Shown here: piece by piece, positions 1 to 8,661 of the stretch | Position numbering within the stretch: position 1 is the stretch's first letter | How the letters are laid out: each line of letters begins with the position of its first letter | Source: Ktedonobacteraceae bacterium | Lineage (GTDB): Bacteria > Chloroflexota > Ktedonobacteria > Ktedonobacterales > Ktedonobacteraceae | Assembly: GCA_025928885.1 (NCBI GenBank) | Contig: JAICIM010000006.1 | Span: 1-33,363 of the forward strand | Direction: 5' to 3' | Length of the DNA stretch: 33,363 nt | Notes under the pieces: generated by a model | Database searches by the model: none | What the model was told of the DNA's origin: nothing | What the model saw: the letters and a program-made list of their open reading frames with translations, nothing else | Made by a program: the position numbers and the translations under genes

Positions 1-613
1 GGATATTTTGCAACTATACCGCCAGCAACCCCTCAGCACACGCTCAGGACAAGATACAGTTTCTCTCTGGTCACCCGATGTGGCAGCCCGCTTAGCACAA
101 GAGGAGACCTGGGAAGAGACGCTGCACGCACGTAAGCTAGCACGGCAGGCGGCAAAGTTCGCCGATCAGCGCCTCGGCTGGCACTATCTCGACCTCCATC
201 TCCGCTTGCCCGATCTGCTTGTCGGTCCAGCTCAGCAACTCGCCATACAAGAACGCATGGCGATACGCACGCCATACCTCAATACCGATGTGATGGAGAT
301 GCTGACGCGGCTCCCTTCCAATGATGAAGGTGATAAGGCTGTTTTGTTGCAAAATCTGTTACAAAGATACGTGCCAGAGAGCGCGGGTTCTCCGCTCCCA
401 CTCAGCGGCCCGATGGCATCGCTACAACACGTCGCCGATTCAGAGCTGCTCCAACAAACGCTTTCAACCGAAGCGATACAGACGACGGGGATTTTCAATC
501 CTCAACTTGTGGAGAACTTGCTGAAAGAGAAGCTGACAGACGCGAACAGGCGCAAATTGCTGCTGGTATTTACGACGCAGCTAGTGTGCCAGATTTTTGG
601 GCTGAGTTTGTAA
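1..613 (+). CDS. Asparagine synthase-like protein, C-terminal part (truncated by window start)
   Basis: Frame is open to the window edge. 'YLDLHLRLPDLLVGPAQQLAIQERMAIRTPYLNTDVMEMLTRLP' resembles the asparagine synthase C-terminal segment (…D.-sMa-s-E-R-PfLD…), but only weakly. Confidence 0.6.
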   Translation, partial: DILQLYRQQPLSTRSGQDTVSLWSPDVAARLAQEETWEETLHARKLARQAAKFADQRLGWHYLDLHLRLPDLLVGPAQQLAIQERMAIRTPYLNTDVMEMLTRLPSNDEGDKAVLLQNLLQRYVPESAGSPLPLSGPMASLQHVADSELLQQTLSTEAIQTTGIFNPQLVENLLKEKLTDANRRKLLLVFTTQLVCQIFGLSL

Positions 614-1285
614 TACATCTGATGGTACTTCAAAAAGCTTACAGAACCATTGTAATAGAAGTTGAGCATGTATGGATTTAATATCGACAAATCGTTTTGT
701 TATGGCAAGCCCCATTGGTTTTCCAGGTTCTTTTTGCCAGGCAAGCCAGGTGTGAAGGCAGGCTTTACTTTTATATGTGGGACGAAAATGAGCGCCTTTT
801 TCAATCACCATCTGCACAATATCTTCAGCCATAGGCCAAAAAATATCATCAACAGGGCGCAAAAAACTGATAAAATCCTCCATCATCCCTGGGAACCGAT
901 TATCCGGCATCAGCCAGACTCCCACAATTGGTAGAGTTTCCTGTTTCATAATTGTACCTTGAGGATCTGGCTCTAAGGGGATTTCTCTATAGCCTGTACT
1001 TCTTAAGATCTCATATAACTTTTGCCATGTTTTGCTCAGATCGGTATCGACATCTATGACAACACCAAAACGTTGAGCATAACCACTTTTGAGAGCAATC
1101 TTTAATGCTGCTAGGAGCTTATCAACACCTTCATGTTCATTAATATTAAATTGTTCTTTTCTTCTTTCAAAAACATCAATAATATTGTAGCAATTTAATA
1201 AACTTCTAAATACAGCCTGGTCATCCCTACCTTCCACATAGAGAAAGTTCCTGAGACTTTCCTTGCTCATCAAGCTATCGCTCAA
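581..1285 (-). CDS. TOPRIM/DUF3226-like (OLD-family TOPRIM) protein, partner of the adjacent ATPase
   Basis: 'FLYVEGRDDQAVF' (TOPRIM Glu motif) and 'GVVIDVDTD' (DxD). The TTG start abuts the ATPase stop codon; an alternative ATG lies at 1270. Confidence 0.7.
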   Translation of the reverse strand: MSDSLMSKESLRNFLYVEGRDDQAVFRSLLNCYNIIDVFERRKEQFNINEHEGVDKLLAALKIALKSGYAQRFGVVIDVDTDLSKTWQKLYEILRSTGYREIPLEPDPQGTIMKQETLPIVGVWLMPDNRFPGMMEDFISFLRPVDDIFWPMAEDIVQMVIEKGAHFRPTYKSKACLHTWLAWQKEPGKPMGLAITKRFVDIKSIHAQLLLQWFCKLFEVPSDVLQTQPKNLAH

Positions 1286-2446
1286 TTACCTCACCTCTAT
1301 CTGTTCCCTGGTTGCAATCGCCAACTCTTCTTCGTTGTACAACGTAGCACTGATTTCACCATTTCTGCTTTGCAAGCGAATAAGAACTCCCTCTTCTTGC
1401 TTATCCTCTTGCGCAGCCTTCTGAAACCCTTCAATACAATCCCAACTATGCGTAGTGGCAAAAACCTGCACATTGAGGCGGTGAGCAATCTGGAAAATCA
1501 ATCGCCAGAGATCAGCTTGCACAGAATAGTGTAAGCCATTCTCGAACTCATCAATGAGCAACATACCATCTCTAGCATTGACCAGCGCTAATGCGATACC
1601 TAGCGCACGCTGCATACCACCACCTAAACTAGCAAGAGGGATTGGCTCCTTAATGCCTGTAACCTTTACAATTGGAATAGCTGTGCGCTGCTCTTGATCT
1701 CTCAAGCTAACTTCTCTAATAAGGCGCTGACGGAAATTAGTATCACCAACAAGATTCAAACGCTCAATACCAGGAGCAATAATACGCAATGCGGTAAGTA
1801 TATCTGTTTCGGCTTCTCGGAGTACAACACCATCCCAAAGATTCTCTAACAGTCCTCGATCTAGCCCATTAGCGGTTATAGAAATACAATTAAATCTATT
1901 CGATCCGGGAAATCCCGCTCTTCCCAGAGAATAATTTCTACTCACCTCCTTAAAAGAGACAATAAAACGAGGAATAGGATTTTCTGCGCTATCATATTCC
2001 TCCGGTTGGAGCAATCTTAGTCTTCTGATCCCTTCCTCCTCATCCGTCTCCATCATAAACCAGCCAATCGAAAGATTGAGCGAATCTGTAACAGAGTGCA
2101 TTGGCCCAATTACAACAGGAGCAAGCCTCAAGCCAATATTTATTTCTTCCCGTCCATAAAACAAATACTTCAATCCTGTAAGTTGACTGCTTACCTCAAC
2201 GTCGCCCAGCACGCGAGATTCTCGATCATACGGATCATATCCGCTCTCATCGCGGCTGCGTAAAAGTTGCCGTATTACATATGGATCAGCTCCGGTCGCA
2301 TAAATTTGCAGAGCATCAAGAAGGCTTGATTTTCCCACATTATTCTTACCCACCACCAGATTAACTCTTCCCAGCTTCTCTATTTGCAACTGGCGAAAGC
2401 CGCGAAAACCCTGAATTTCTAATGAACTTAATATGAGTTTTCCCAT
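1286..2446 (-). CDS. AAA family ATPase (AAA_15/AAA_21, OLD-like)
   Basis: Walker A 'GKNNVGKSS', signature-like 'LASLGGGMQRAL', Walker B 'MLLIDEFENGLHY', H-loop 'FATTHSWD'. Confidence 0.88.
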   Translation of the reverse strand: MGKLILSSLEIQGFRGFRQLQIEKLGRVNLVVGKNNVGKSSLLDALQIYATGADPYVIRQLLRSRDESGYDPYDRESRVLGDVEVSSQLTGLKYLFYGREEINIGLRLAPVVIGPMHSVTDSLNLSIGWFMMETDEEEGIRRLRLLQPEEYDSAENPIPRFIVSFKEVSRNYSLGRAGFPGSNRFNCISITANGLDRGLLENLWDGVVLREAETDILTALRIIAPGIERLNLVGDTNFRQRLIREVSLRDQEQRTAIPIVKVTGIKEPIPLASLGGGMQRALGIALALVNARDGMLLIDEFENGLHYSVQADLWRLIFQIAHRLNVQVFATTHSWDCIEGFQKAAQEDKQEEGVLIRLQSRNGEISATLYNEEELAIATREQIEVR

Positions 2447-2661
2447 AATAAGTTTTCTCTTTCTTTTTATCTGTAAGGCGCTTCTATATTAGAATACTGC
2501 TTAACAAGCTTTCAAGAGTATTATATCATGTCTATATTATACTGAAATATACAAATTTCCAACATCTATCACAACCGCCTGACTTCGCGTACTCAAAGCT
2601 GTACGCTTTTATGAAGAAGGATATGCCTGATATTAATTACCAGACCTATCCTTCCTTTCAC

Positions 2662-4290
2662 CTAATCCTGGGACATACTGTACATCTCGTATTGCTTTCT
2701 GAGTACTTTTTTATCGAACTTGCCAACACTCGTTTTCGGGATCGCTTCGATAAAGAGTACGTCATCAGGCAGCCACCATTTGGCAACGTGGGGACGCAGA
2801 TAATCGAGTATCTCCTCTGCGCTGATCTGATTGGCAAATTCGGGCTTCGGCACCACACAGGCCAGCGGCCTCTCCGCCCACTTGGGATGCGGTATACCAA
2901 CAACGCACGCCTCCAACACCTTTGGATGCCCCATAATCAAGCCCTCTAACTCAACCGAAGAGATCCACTCGCCACCCGACTTTACCAGATCCTTCGTACG
3001 ATCCACAAGTTGTAGCGTGCCGTTCTCATCCACCACCGCCACATCGCCGGTCCGCAACCAGCCATCGGCAAATTTCGCATCTGATTCGCTATCGTTGTAA
3101 TACGCACGCGCAATCCAGGGGCCACGCACCTGCAACTCGCCAAACGTTTGATTGTCCCACGGCACCTCCTCGCCTGTTCCCATATCCACCACGCGGAAAT
3201 CTACACCCGGCAATACCGTTCCCTGCCTGGCTTTGATACGAAATTGCTCTTCTAAAGGGAGATCTTCTTGATAGCTGCGAAGCTTGGAGAGCGAGGCCAG
3301 CGGCGAGGTCTCAGTCATCCCCCAGGCATGCACAATGTTGATATGCTTCTGATATAATCCCTCAATCAACGCCTGCGGAACGGCAGAGCCACCACAATAA
3401 ATAGCACGCAACGAAGAGAGGTCTATCTGCTCTTTGCCCAGCAAGCTCAAGATCCCGATCCAGATCGTCGGAACCGCCGCTGAGACGGTCACACGCTCGT
3501 GCTCGATCATTCTGGCGATGCGCATCGGGTCCATAAAACGGCCCGGAAAAACGAGCCTGGCACCAACAAAAGCGGCTGCGTGAGGCAAACCCCACGCATT
3601 TGCATGGAACATTGGCACAATCGGCAGAACCACATCGCGTTCGGACACCTCCATTCCATCAGCCAGACACAGACCCATCGAATGCAGATAGATAGAGCGA
3701 TGGCTATAGACGACGCCCTTTGGATGGCCGGTCGTGCCGGAGGTGTAACACATCGCGGCGGCGCTATTTTCGTCCAGGCGCGGCCAATCATAGGTGGTGG
3801 GATGGCTACCGATAAACGTTTCGTAATCGACCGATGGCTGTAATTTACCCGTCGCGTGAGCCGCCTCGCCCATAATGACATACAGCTTCACCGTTGGAAA
3901 TTGCTCAACATGTTCCTCCAACAACGGCACCAGATCACCATCGACAAAAATCACTTTATCCTGGGCATCATTGACGATATAGACGAGCTGCTCGGCAAAG
4001 AGGCGAATATTGAGCGTATGCAGGACAGCACCCATACAGGGGACGGCGTAGTAGAGTTCGAAATGGCGATAGGTATTCCAACCAAACGTGGCGATCCTAT
4101 CTCCCTCCACGACTCCGGCCTGCTTCAGGGCTGCGGCAAGCTGTGCCACACGCGCACCCCAATCGCCGTAGGTGTAACGATGTGGTTCACCATCGGTCTG
4201 CGTGACAATTTCTTTACGAGGGAAAATATGGACGGCGCGGCGAAACGCATGTTGCAAGGTGAGGGGATAATCCATCATCAGAGATTGCAT
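2662..4290 (-). CDS. Long/medium-chain fatty-acid--CoA ligase (AMP-binding enzyme)
   Basis: AMP-binding motif 'AMCYTSGTTGHPKGVVYSHRS', 'GMTETSP', 'DGWLRTGDVAVVDENG', C-terminal 'KTSVGKFDKKVLR'. ATG at 4290 has a GGAGG Shine-Dalgarno, so it is a better start than 4302. Confidence 0.92.
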   Translation of the reverse strand: MQSLMMDYPLTLQHAFRRAVHIFPRKEIVTQTDGEPHRYTYGDWGARVAQLAAALKQAGVVEGDRIATFGWNTYRHFELYYAVPCMGAVLHTLNIRLFAEQLVYIVNDAQDKVIFVDGDLVPLLEEHVEQFPTVKLYVIMGEAAHATGKLQPSVDYETFIGSHPTTYDWPRLDENSAAAMCYTSGTTGHPKGVVYSHRSIYLHSMGLCLADGMEVSERDVVLPIVPMFHANAWGLPHAAAFVGARLVFPGRFMDPMRIARMIEHERVTVSAAVPTIWIGILSLLGKEQIDLSSLRAIYCGGSAVPQALIEGLYQKHINIVHAWGMTETSPLASLSKLRSYQEDLPLEEQFRIKARQGTVLPGVDFRVVDMGTGEEVPWDNQTFGELQVRGPWIARAYYNDSESDAKFADGWLRTGDVAVVDENGTLQLVDRTKDLVKSGGEWISSVELEGLIMGHPKVLEACVVGIPHPKWAERPLACVVPKPEFANQISAEEILDYLRPHVAKWWLPDDVLFIEAIPKTSVGKFDKKVLRKQYEMYSMSQD

Positions 4291-4419
4291 AATGACCTCC
4301 ACAATGAAGTACAGCGCCCGAAAGATTCTGCAAGAGACAACGCCTCAAGAATCTAACGCATTACAGTGCAAATAATCAGTGATAGCCTGCTCCATTGCAG
4401 GCTTGCAGACACGCGAGAT

Positions 4420-5841
4420 TTAGTGATCAACACCTCCTATTTCAGCAGCGGCAGTGGCACTGCCATGCGTGGCAGCCCAGCGCAACGCCTCTCCCGCCAG
4501 ATAGACCGAACCAGTTACACAGATCAGATCGCTGCTATCGGCCAGATCGAGAGCCAGATCCATCGCCTCATTCAGATCGCCTGTTGTATAACGATCCACA
4601 TCCGGCGCATGCTCAATAAAAGCAGCTTCCAACGTCTCGATAGCGGTCGTCCGAGGATTATGAATCTTTGTCAGCACGACCGCATCGACATCTGCCAACT
4701 CACGAGCAATGCCGCCCTGATCTTTATCCCTGTTCGTCCCTAGCACAACAACCAGACGATGCATATCAAACGAGGCACGAAGCGCCTGCACCAGCTTTTG
4801 CATCGAATCGCCATTGTGCGCACCATCGACCACAATCGTCGGCTTCTGCCCAACGACCTCTATACGAGCAGGCCAGTGAACCAGCTCCAGACCCCGCCGC
4901 AACGCCTGCTCATCCCAGGCCACGCCACGCTCACTGAGCTGCTCAAGCGTCGCCAGGGCCAACGTTGCGTTCTCCAGCTGATGCTCTCCGGCCAGAGGGA
5001 TCTCCAACCCATTATACACCCGCTCTGGCGTCCAGACCGTGAAACGTTGCAGTTGCCCGTGCCGCTCTTCCAAACGATAACGATAGCTCAACGGGGGAAG
5101 CTTGCCAGCATCGACCTCTGCTTGAGCGGAATCGCCATCAGCGGGGCCGACACGAATCATTCTAGCCTCGCGCTGCTGGGCGATACGGGCAATGGCAAGC
5201 AGAGCTTCTGGAGGACGAGCAGAGGTCACCACCAGGCCATTCTGTTTGATAATCCCGGCCTTTTCCGTCGCAATCTTATCCAGCGTATTTCCCAGAATGC
5301 TCATATGATCGTAGCTGATCGAGGCAATTACAGAGACCAGCGGCTGGGTCACGTTCGTTGCATCCAGTCGCCCGCCCAGGCCAACCTCAACGACCGCATG
5401 CTGCACCTGTTGGCGGGCAAAATAGAGCAAGGCAAGGGCAGTGCCGACTTCATAGGTAATGAACGGCTCAAATGTATGCCAGGATTGAATCCGCTCGACA
5501 GCAGAACGCAATTCTGGCACCAGTTCTGCGACCTCCTCCTCGCTGATCATTCTCCCGTTCACCTGCGCCCGCTCACGAAACGTATGCAGATCGGGCTGCG
5601 TATAGAGGCCGGTAGTGATGCCCGCCTCGCGCAAAACCCGCTCGATAAAGGCCGCCGTCGATCCTTTGCCCTTTGTTCCAGCAATCAGCGTATTGCTATA
5701 CGTTTGCTGCGGATTACCAAGCTGGTCGAGCAGCGCCTTTTCGCGCTCCAGGTTTTCGTTGCGATCACGTACATATTTGCCAGAGCGTTCATAATCTATA
5801 AAGCTGTAAATATAAGCCAGAGCTTCTTGATACTTCATCAC
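4420..5841 (-). CDS. folC: Bifunctional folylpolyglutamate synthase/dihydrofolate synthase
   Basis: 'AGTKGKGSTAAFIERVLREAG', 'EVGLGGRLDATN', 'DGAHNGDSM'. Adjacent to folP. Confidence 0.93.
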   Translation of the reverse strand: MMKYQEALAYIYSFIDYERSGKYVRDRNENLEREKALLDQLGNPQQTYSNTLIAGTKGKGSTAAFIERVLREAGITTGLYTQPDLHTFRERAQVNGRMISEEEVAELVPELRSAVERIQSWHTFEPFITYEVGTALALLYFARQQVQHAVVEVGLGGRLDATNVTQPLVSVIASISYDHMSILGNTLDKIATEKAGIIKQNGLVVTSARPPEALLAIARIAQQREARMIRVGPADGDSAQAEVDAGKLPPLSYRYRLEERHGQLQRFTVWTPERVYNGLEIPLAGEHQLENATLALATLEQLSERGVAWDEQALRRGLELVHWPARIEVVGQKPTIVVDGAHNGDSMQKLVQALRASFDMHRLVVVLGTNRDKDQGGIARELADVDAVVLTKIHNPRTTAIETLEAAFIEHAPDVDRYTTGDLNEAMDLALDLADSSDLICVTGSVYLAGEALRWAATHGSATAAAEIGGVDH

Positions 5842-5875
5842 AACACTATGTATCCCCTTAATAAATATCTCTTAC

Positions 5876-6748
5876 TTATGATAACGTAAATGTACCACGA
5901 ACGACTGCATCGCTCATTTTTACGACGCGCATCATCTCGTGGACATCATGCACGCGAACGATATCGACTCGCTGAGCGATGCTCAGAGCCACCGTTGCCG
6001 CCGTACCTTCCAGGCGCTCAGAAGCTGGTAACCCTCCCAAAACGCGCCCGATGGATGATTTACGCGACGTTCCCACTAACACGGGCCGTCCCAGGACGCG
6101 CAGTTCTCCTAAGCGTCGCAGCAGCGTCATACTCTCTTCGGGAGTCGTGCCAAAACCGATGCCTGGATCAACGATAATGCGCTCCCAGGCCACGCCAGCT
6201 GCCAGCGCTATATCGATGCTGCCAGCGAGGAAGCGCACCACATCACTCACAATCTCGCGCTTTTGATATCCGCGCATATTCGCCATCAGGATCACCGGCA
6301 CCTCGTATTTAGCAGCAACCTGTGCCATTGCGGGATCGCCGCGCAACGCCCGGATATCATTGATGATACAGGCTCCCGCTACCAGCGCCTGCTCTGCCAC
6401 CTCAGCTTTATAGGTATCGATGGAGATCATCGCCTCAGCTGGCAATGCTTCACGCAACGCCCGAACAACTGGGATCACACGAGCTATTTCTTGCTCTACC
6501 GAAACGGTTGCGGCCCCCGGGCGGGTCGATTCGCCGCCAACATCGATAAAGGTTGCACCCTCTTCAACAAACGTTCGGGCCTGTGCCACCGCCTGTTGAA
6601 CCCGAACCTCTGCAGAGAGCGTATCAATAGCGAGGCCATCGCCCGAAAACGAATCGGGCGTCACATTGACGATACCCATCACATAGGTTTGCGCACCCCA
6701 TTCTACACGATGATCGGACCAGACAGTAGGAGGAAAAGATACAGACAT
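5876..6748 (-). CDS. folP: Dihydropteroate synthase
   Basis: 'VMGIVNVTPDSFSGDG', 'EEGATFIDVGGESTRPGA', 'IIVDPGIGFGTTPEESMTLLRR', 'VLVGTSRKSSIG'. Confidence 0.96.
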   Translation of the reverse strand: MSVSFPPTVWSDHRVEWGAQTYVMGIVNVTPDSFSGDGLAIDTLSAEVRVQQAVAQARTFVEEGATFIDVGGESTRPGAATVSVEQEIARVIPVVRALREALPAEAMISIDTYKAEVAEQALVAGACIINDIRALRGDPAMAQVAAKYEVPVILMANMRGYQKREIVSDVVRFLAGSIDIALAAGVAWERIIVDPGIGFGTTPEESMTLLRRLGELRVLGRPVLVGTSRKSSIGRVLGGLPASERLEGTAATVALSIAQRVDIVRVHDVHEMMRVVKMSDAVVRGTFTLS

Positions 6749-6775
6749 AGCCAGTCAATCCTTGTTACATTTGTG

Positions 6776-6804
6776 ATGATGATAGTGCTGTTTGTTATCA
6801 TCAT
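6776..6804. promoter_or_regulatory. Inverted repeat ATGATGATA-N11-TATCATCAT upstream of folP
   Basis: Perfect 9-bp arms at 6776-6784 and 6796-6804, located 5' of the folP start (6748, minus strand). Confidence 0.35.
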
Positions 6805-6952
6805 ATCTTTTCGCATTGCTGAATGGCAAATCACAATGTTATACTTGGCATACCGGCTATAAATATAGTTTTACGACCTACGATAATAAAATACGATTAC
6901 AAAATTTTGGTCATCATTCGGGATCGTCCGAATGATCGCATGAGGAAATACG

Positions 6953-7447
6953 ATGCAAGATACAGGTGAAATCAAACATATTCATCGCCCTGTGACCGCC
7001 TCCCGGCGCTGCCACGAGTGTAGCGACGAAGCGCTAGGCCGCTGTCCCGACTGCGGCTTCAGTTTTTGTCAGGATCATTTCCCCAAGCAGCAGCACGCTC
7101 CTTGCGCGGAAAAACAAATGAAGTTGGCCCAGACGCAGGTGTGCTACGTCTGTGGCGTTCAGGTCTACCCCGATCAATGGTCGCTCTCAAAAACCCTGCA
7201 CTTTGTCGATCAATTCACCTGCCGGGGATGTGGCAGGCATATCTGCGATGCGCTACATACCAAGCACAAAACAGAGGATGTAATGATCGTCAGAGAAGGT
7301 ATGCGCGGCCACCGTTACCAGTATGTGAACCGCTATTGCGATCTCTGTGCGCCACTCTCTTCTGTTGGAGGTATTAAGGGGCTGGCCCGCTTTATCGTTG
7401 TTGCGGGAACAATAGCCGCTACTATCCTATTTTTCCTTCGTCCCTGA
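6953..7447 (+). CDS. Cysteine/histidine-rich zinc-finger protein with C-terminal transmembrane anchor
   Basis: Repeated CxxC/H patterns (CHECSDEALGRCPDCGFSFCQDHF; CYVCGVQV; CRGCGRHICD; CDLC) and a hydrophobic C-terminus 'FIVVAGTIAATILFFLRP'. Confidence 0.75.
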   Translation: MQDTGEIKHIHRPVTASRRCHECSDEALGRCPDCGFSFCQDHFPKQQHAPCAEKQMKLAQTQVCYVCGVQVYPDQWSLSKTLHFVDQFTCRGCGRHICDALHTKHKTEDVMIVREGMRGHRYQYVNRYCDLCAPLSSVGGIKGLARFIVVAGTIAATILFFLRP

Positions 7448-7490
7448 TCGCGTTCCCATCTATCGCTAGAAGAGGAAAACGAGCAAACTT

Positions 7491-8606
7491 ATGGCCCTGT
7501 CATCTACGATCCAATCGACATTGCTACGCCATCACCACGAGATCGAGGCCGCGCTGCAAACGGTTGTCGCCACCGTGGCAAGGCGTACAGGTACTCAGGA
7601 AACTGATCCTTTTTATGGACAAATTCAGTATCATTTAGGGTGGGTAGATGCAAACCTTGTACCGACGAAAAACAATATGGGCAAACTGCTACGTCCGACC
7701 CTCGTGCTACTAGCCTACGAAACGGCTGGCGCAGGAGGCAGAGCGAACGCTGGGGAGGCGGAGAGTGCGTACTTACAATGCGCACTCCCTGCCGCCATAG
7801 CTGTTGAACTTACACACAACTTTACCCTTGTTCACGATGATATCGAGGATGGAGACGCAGAGCGCCGCCACCGTCCGACCTTGTGGACGATCTGGGGAGT
7901 GCCACAGGCCATCAATACAGGAGATGGGCTGCATTCGTTAGCACGTCTGGTATTGTGGAAAGTCCTCGATTACGGCGTCGATGGACATACCGCCATCCAC
8001 CTTGCCGACCTGCTCGATCGTGCCAGCCTGACCCTTACAGAAGGACAACATCTCGATATCAATTTTGAACAACGGCTCGATATTTCTCTTCCAATGTACC
8101 TGGATATGATCCGTCGTAAAACAGCGGCGTTAATCGCCTGCTCAACCGAGATGGGGGCCTGTTTGGGAACGGCCAATCAGGAAATCGTTCACCATCTGCG
8201 CAACTTTGGAGAGGCCACTGGTATCGCCTTTCAGGTTCGAGACGATCTGCTCGGCGTATGGGCCACCAGCGCCGAATCGGGCAAAACTCCTGCTGGCGAT
8301 ATCTACCGACGCAAAAAGAGCCTCCCGATCATCCATGCCCTCGCGCATGCCAGCGAGCAGGATCACCAGAGCTTAATGGCTATCTATCAACAAATCAATG
8401 CAATCAATGCCTATCAGGTGGAGACTGTGCTGAATGTGATGGAGCGCACGCAGACGCAGGAGTTTTGCCGTCAGTTTTTACTGGAACAATGCCAACTGGC
8501 CTATGAAGCGCTCAAGAAGGTGCCATATCTCACGAATCCTCTCTCCCGGCATGCATATCACGATTTAGAGGTTATAGTGCGTTTTATCGAAGAGGCGGCT
8601 CATTAG
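7491..8606 (+). CDS. Polyprenyl (geranylgeranyl/farnesyl-type) diphosphate synthase
   Basis: First Asp-rich motif 'LVHDDIEDGDAERRHRPT', second 'FQVRDDLLGVW', 'NNMGKLLRP'. Confidence 0.9.
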   Translation: MALSSTIQSTLLRHHHEIEAALQTVVATVARRTGTQETDPFYGQIQYHLGWVDANLVPTKNNMGKLLRPTLVLLAYETAGAGGRANAGEAESAYLQCALPAAIAVELTHNFTLVHDDIEDGDAERRHRPTLWTIWGVPQAINTGDGLHSLARLVLWKVLDYGVDGHTAIHLADLLDRASLTLTEGQHLDINFEQRLDISLPMYLDMIRRKTAALIACSTEMGACLGTANQEIVHHLRNFGEATGIAFQVRDDLLGVWATSAESGKTPAGDIYRRKKSLPIIHALAHASEQDHQSLMAIYQQINAINAYQVETVLNVMERTQTQEFCRQFLLEQCQLAYEALKKVPYLTNPLSRHAYHDLEVIVRFIEEAAH

Positions 8607-8618
8607 AACAAGTACAAT

Positions 8619-8661
8619 GGGCGTTGGTGTAGGGAGCTATGCCATCTCTACATCAACGCCC
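8619..8661. terminator. Hairpin between convergent polyprenyl synthase and WD40 genes
   Basis: GGGCGTTGGTGTAGGGA (8619-8635) pairs with TCTCTACATCAACGCCC (8645-8661), with two G-U positions. The second arm overlaps the WD40 stop codon. Confidence 0.55.

Noticed and set aside
4759-5889. 376-aa plus-strand ORF antisense to folC
   Set aside because: Translation has no recognisable domain; it is the antisense shadow of a GC-rich coding gene.
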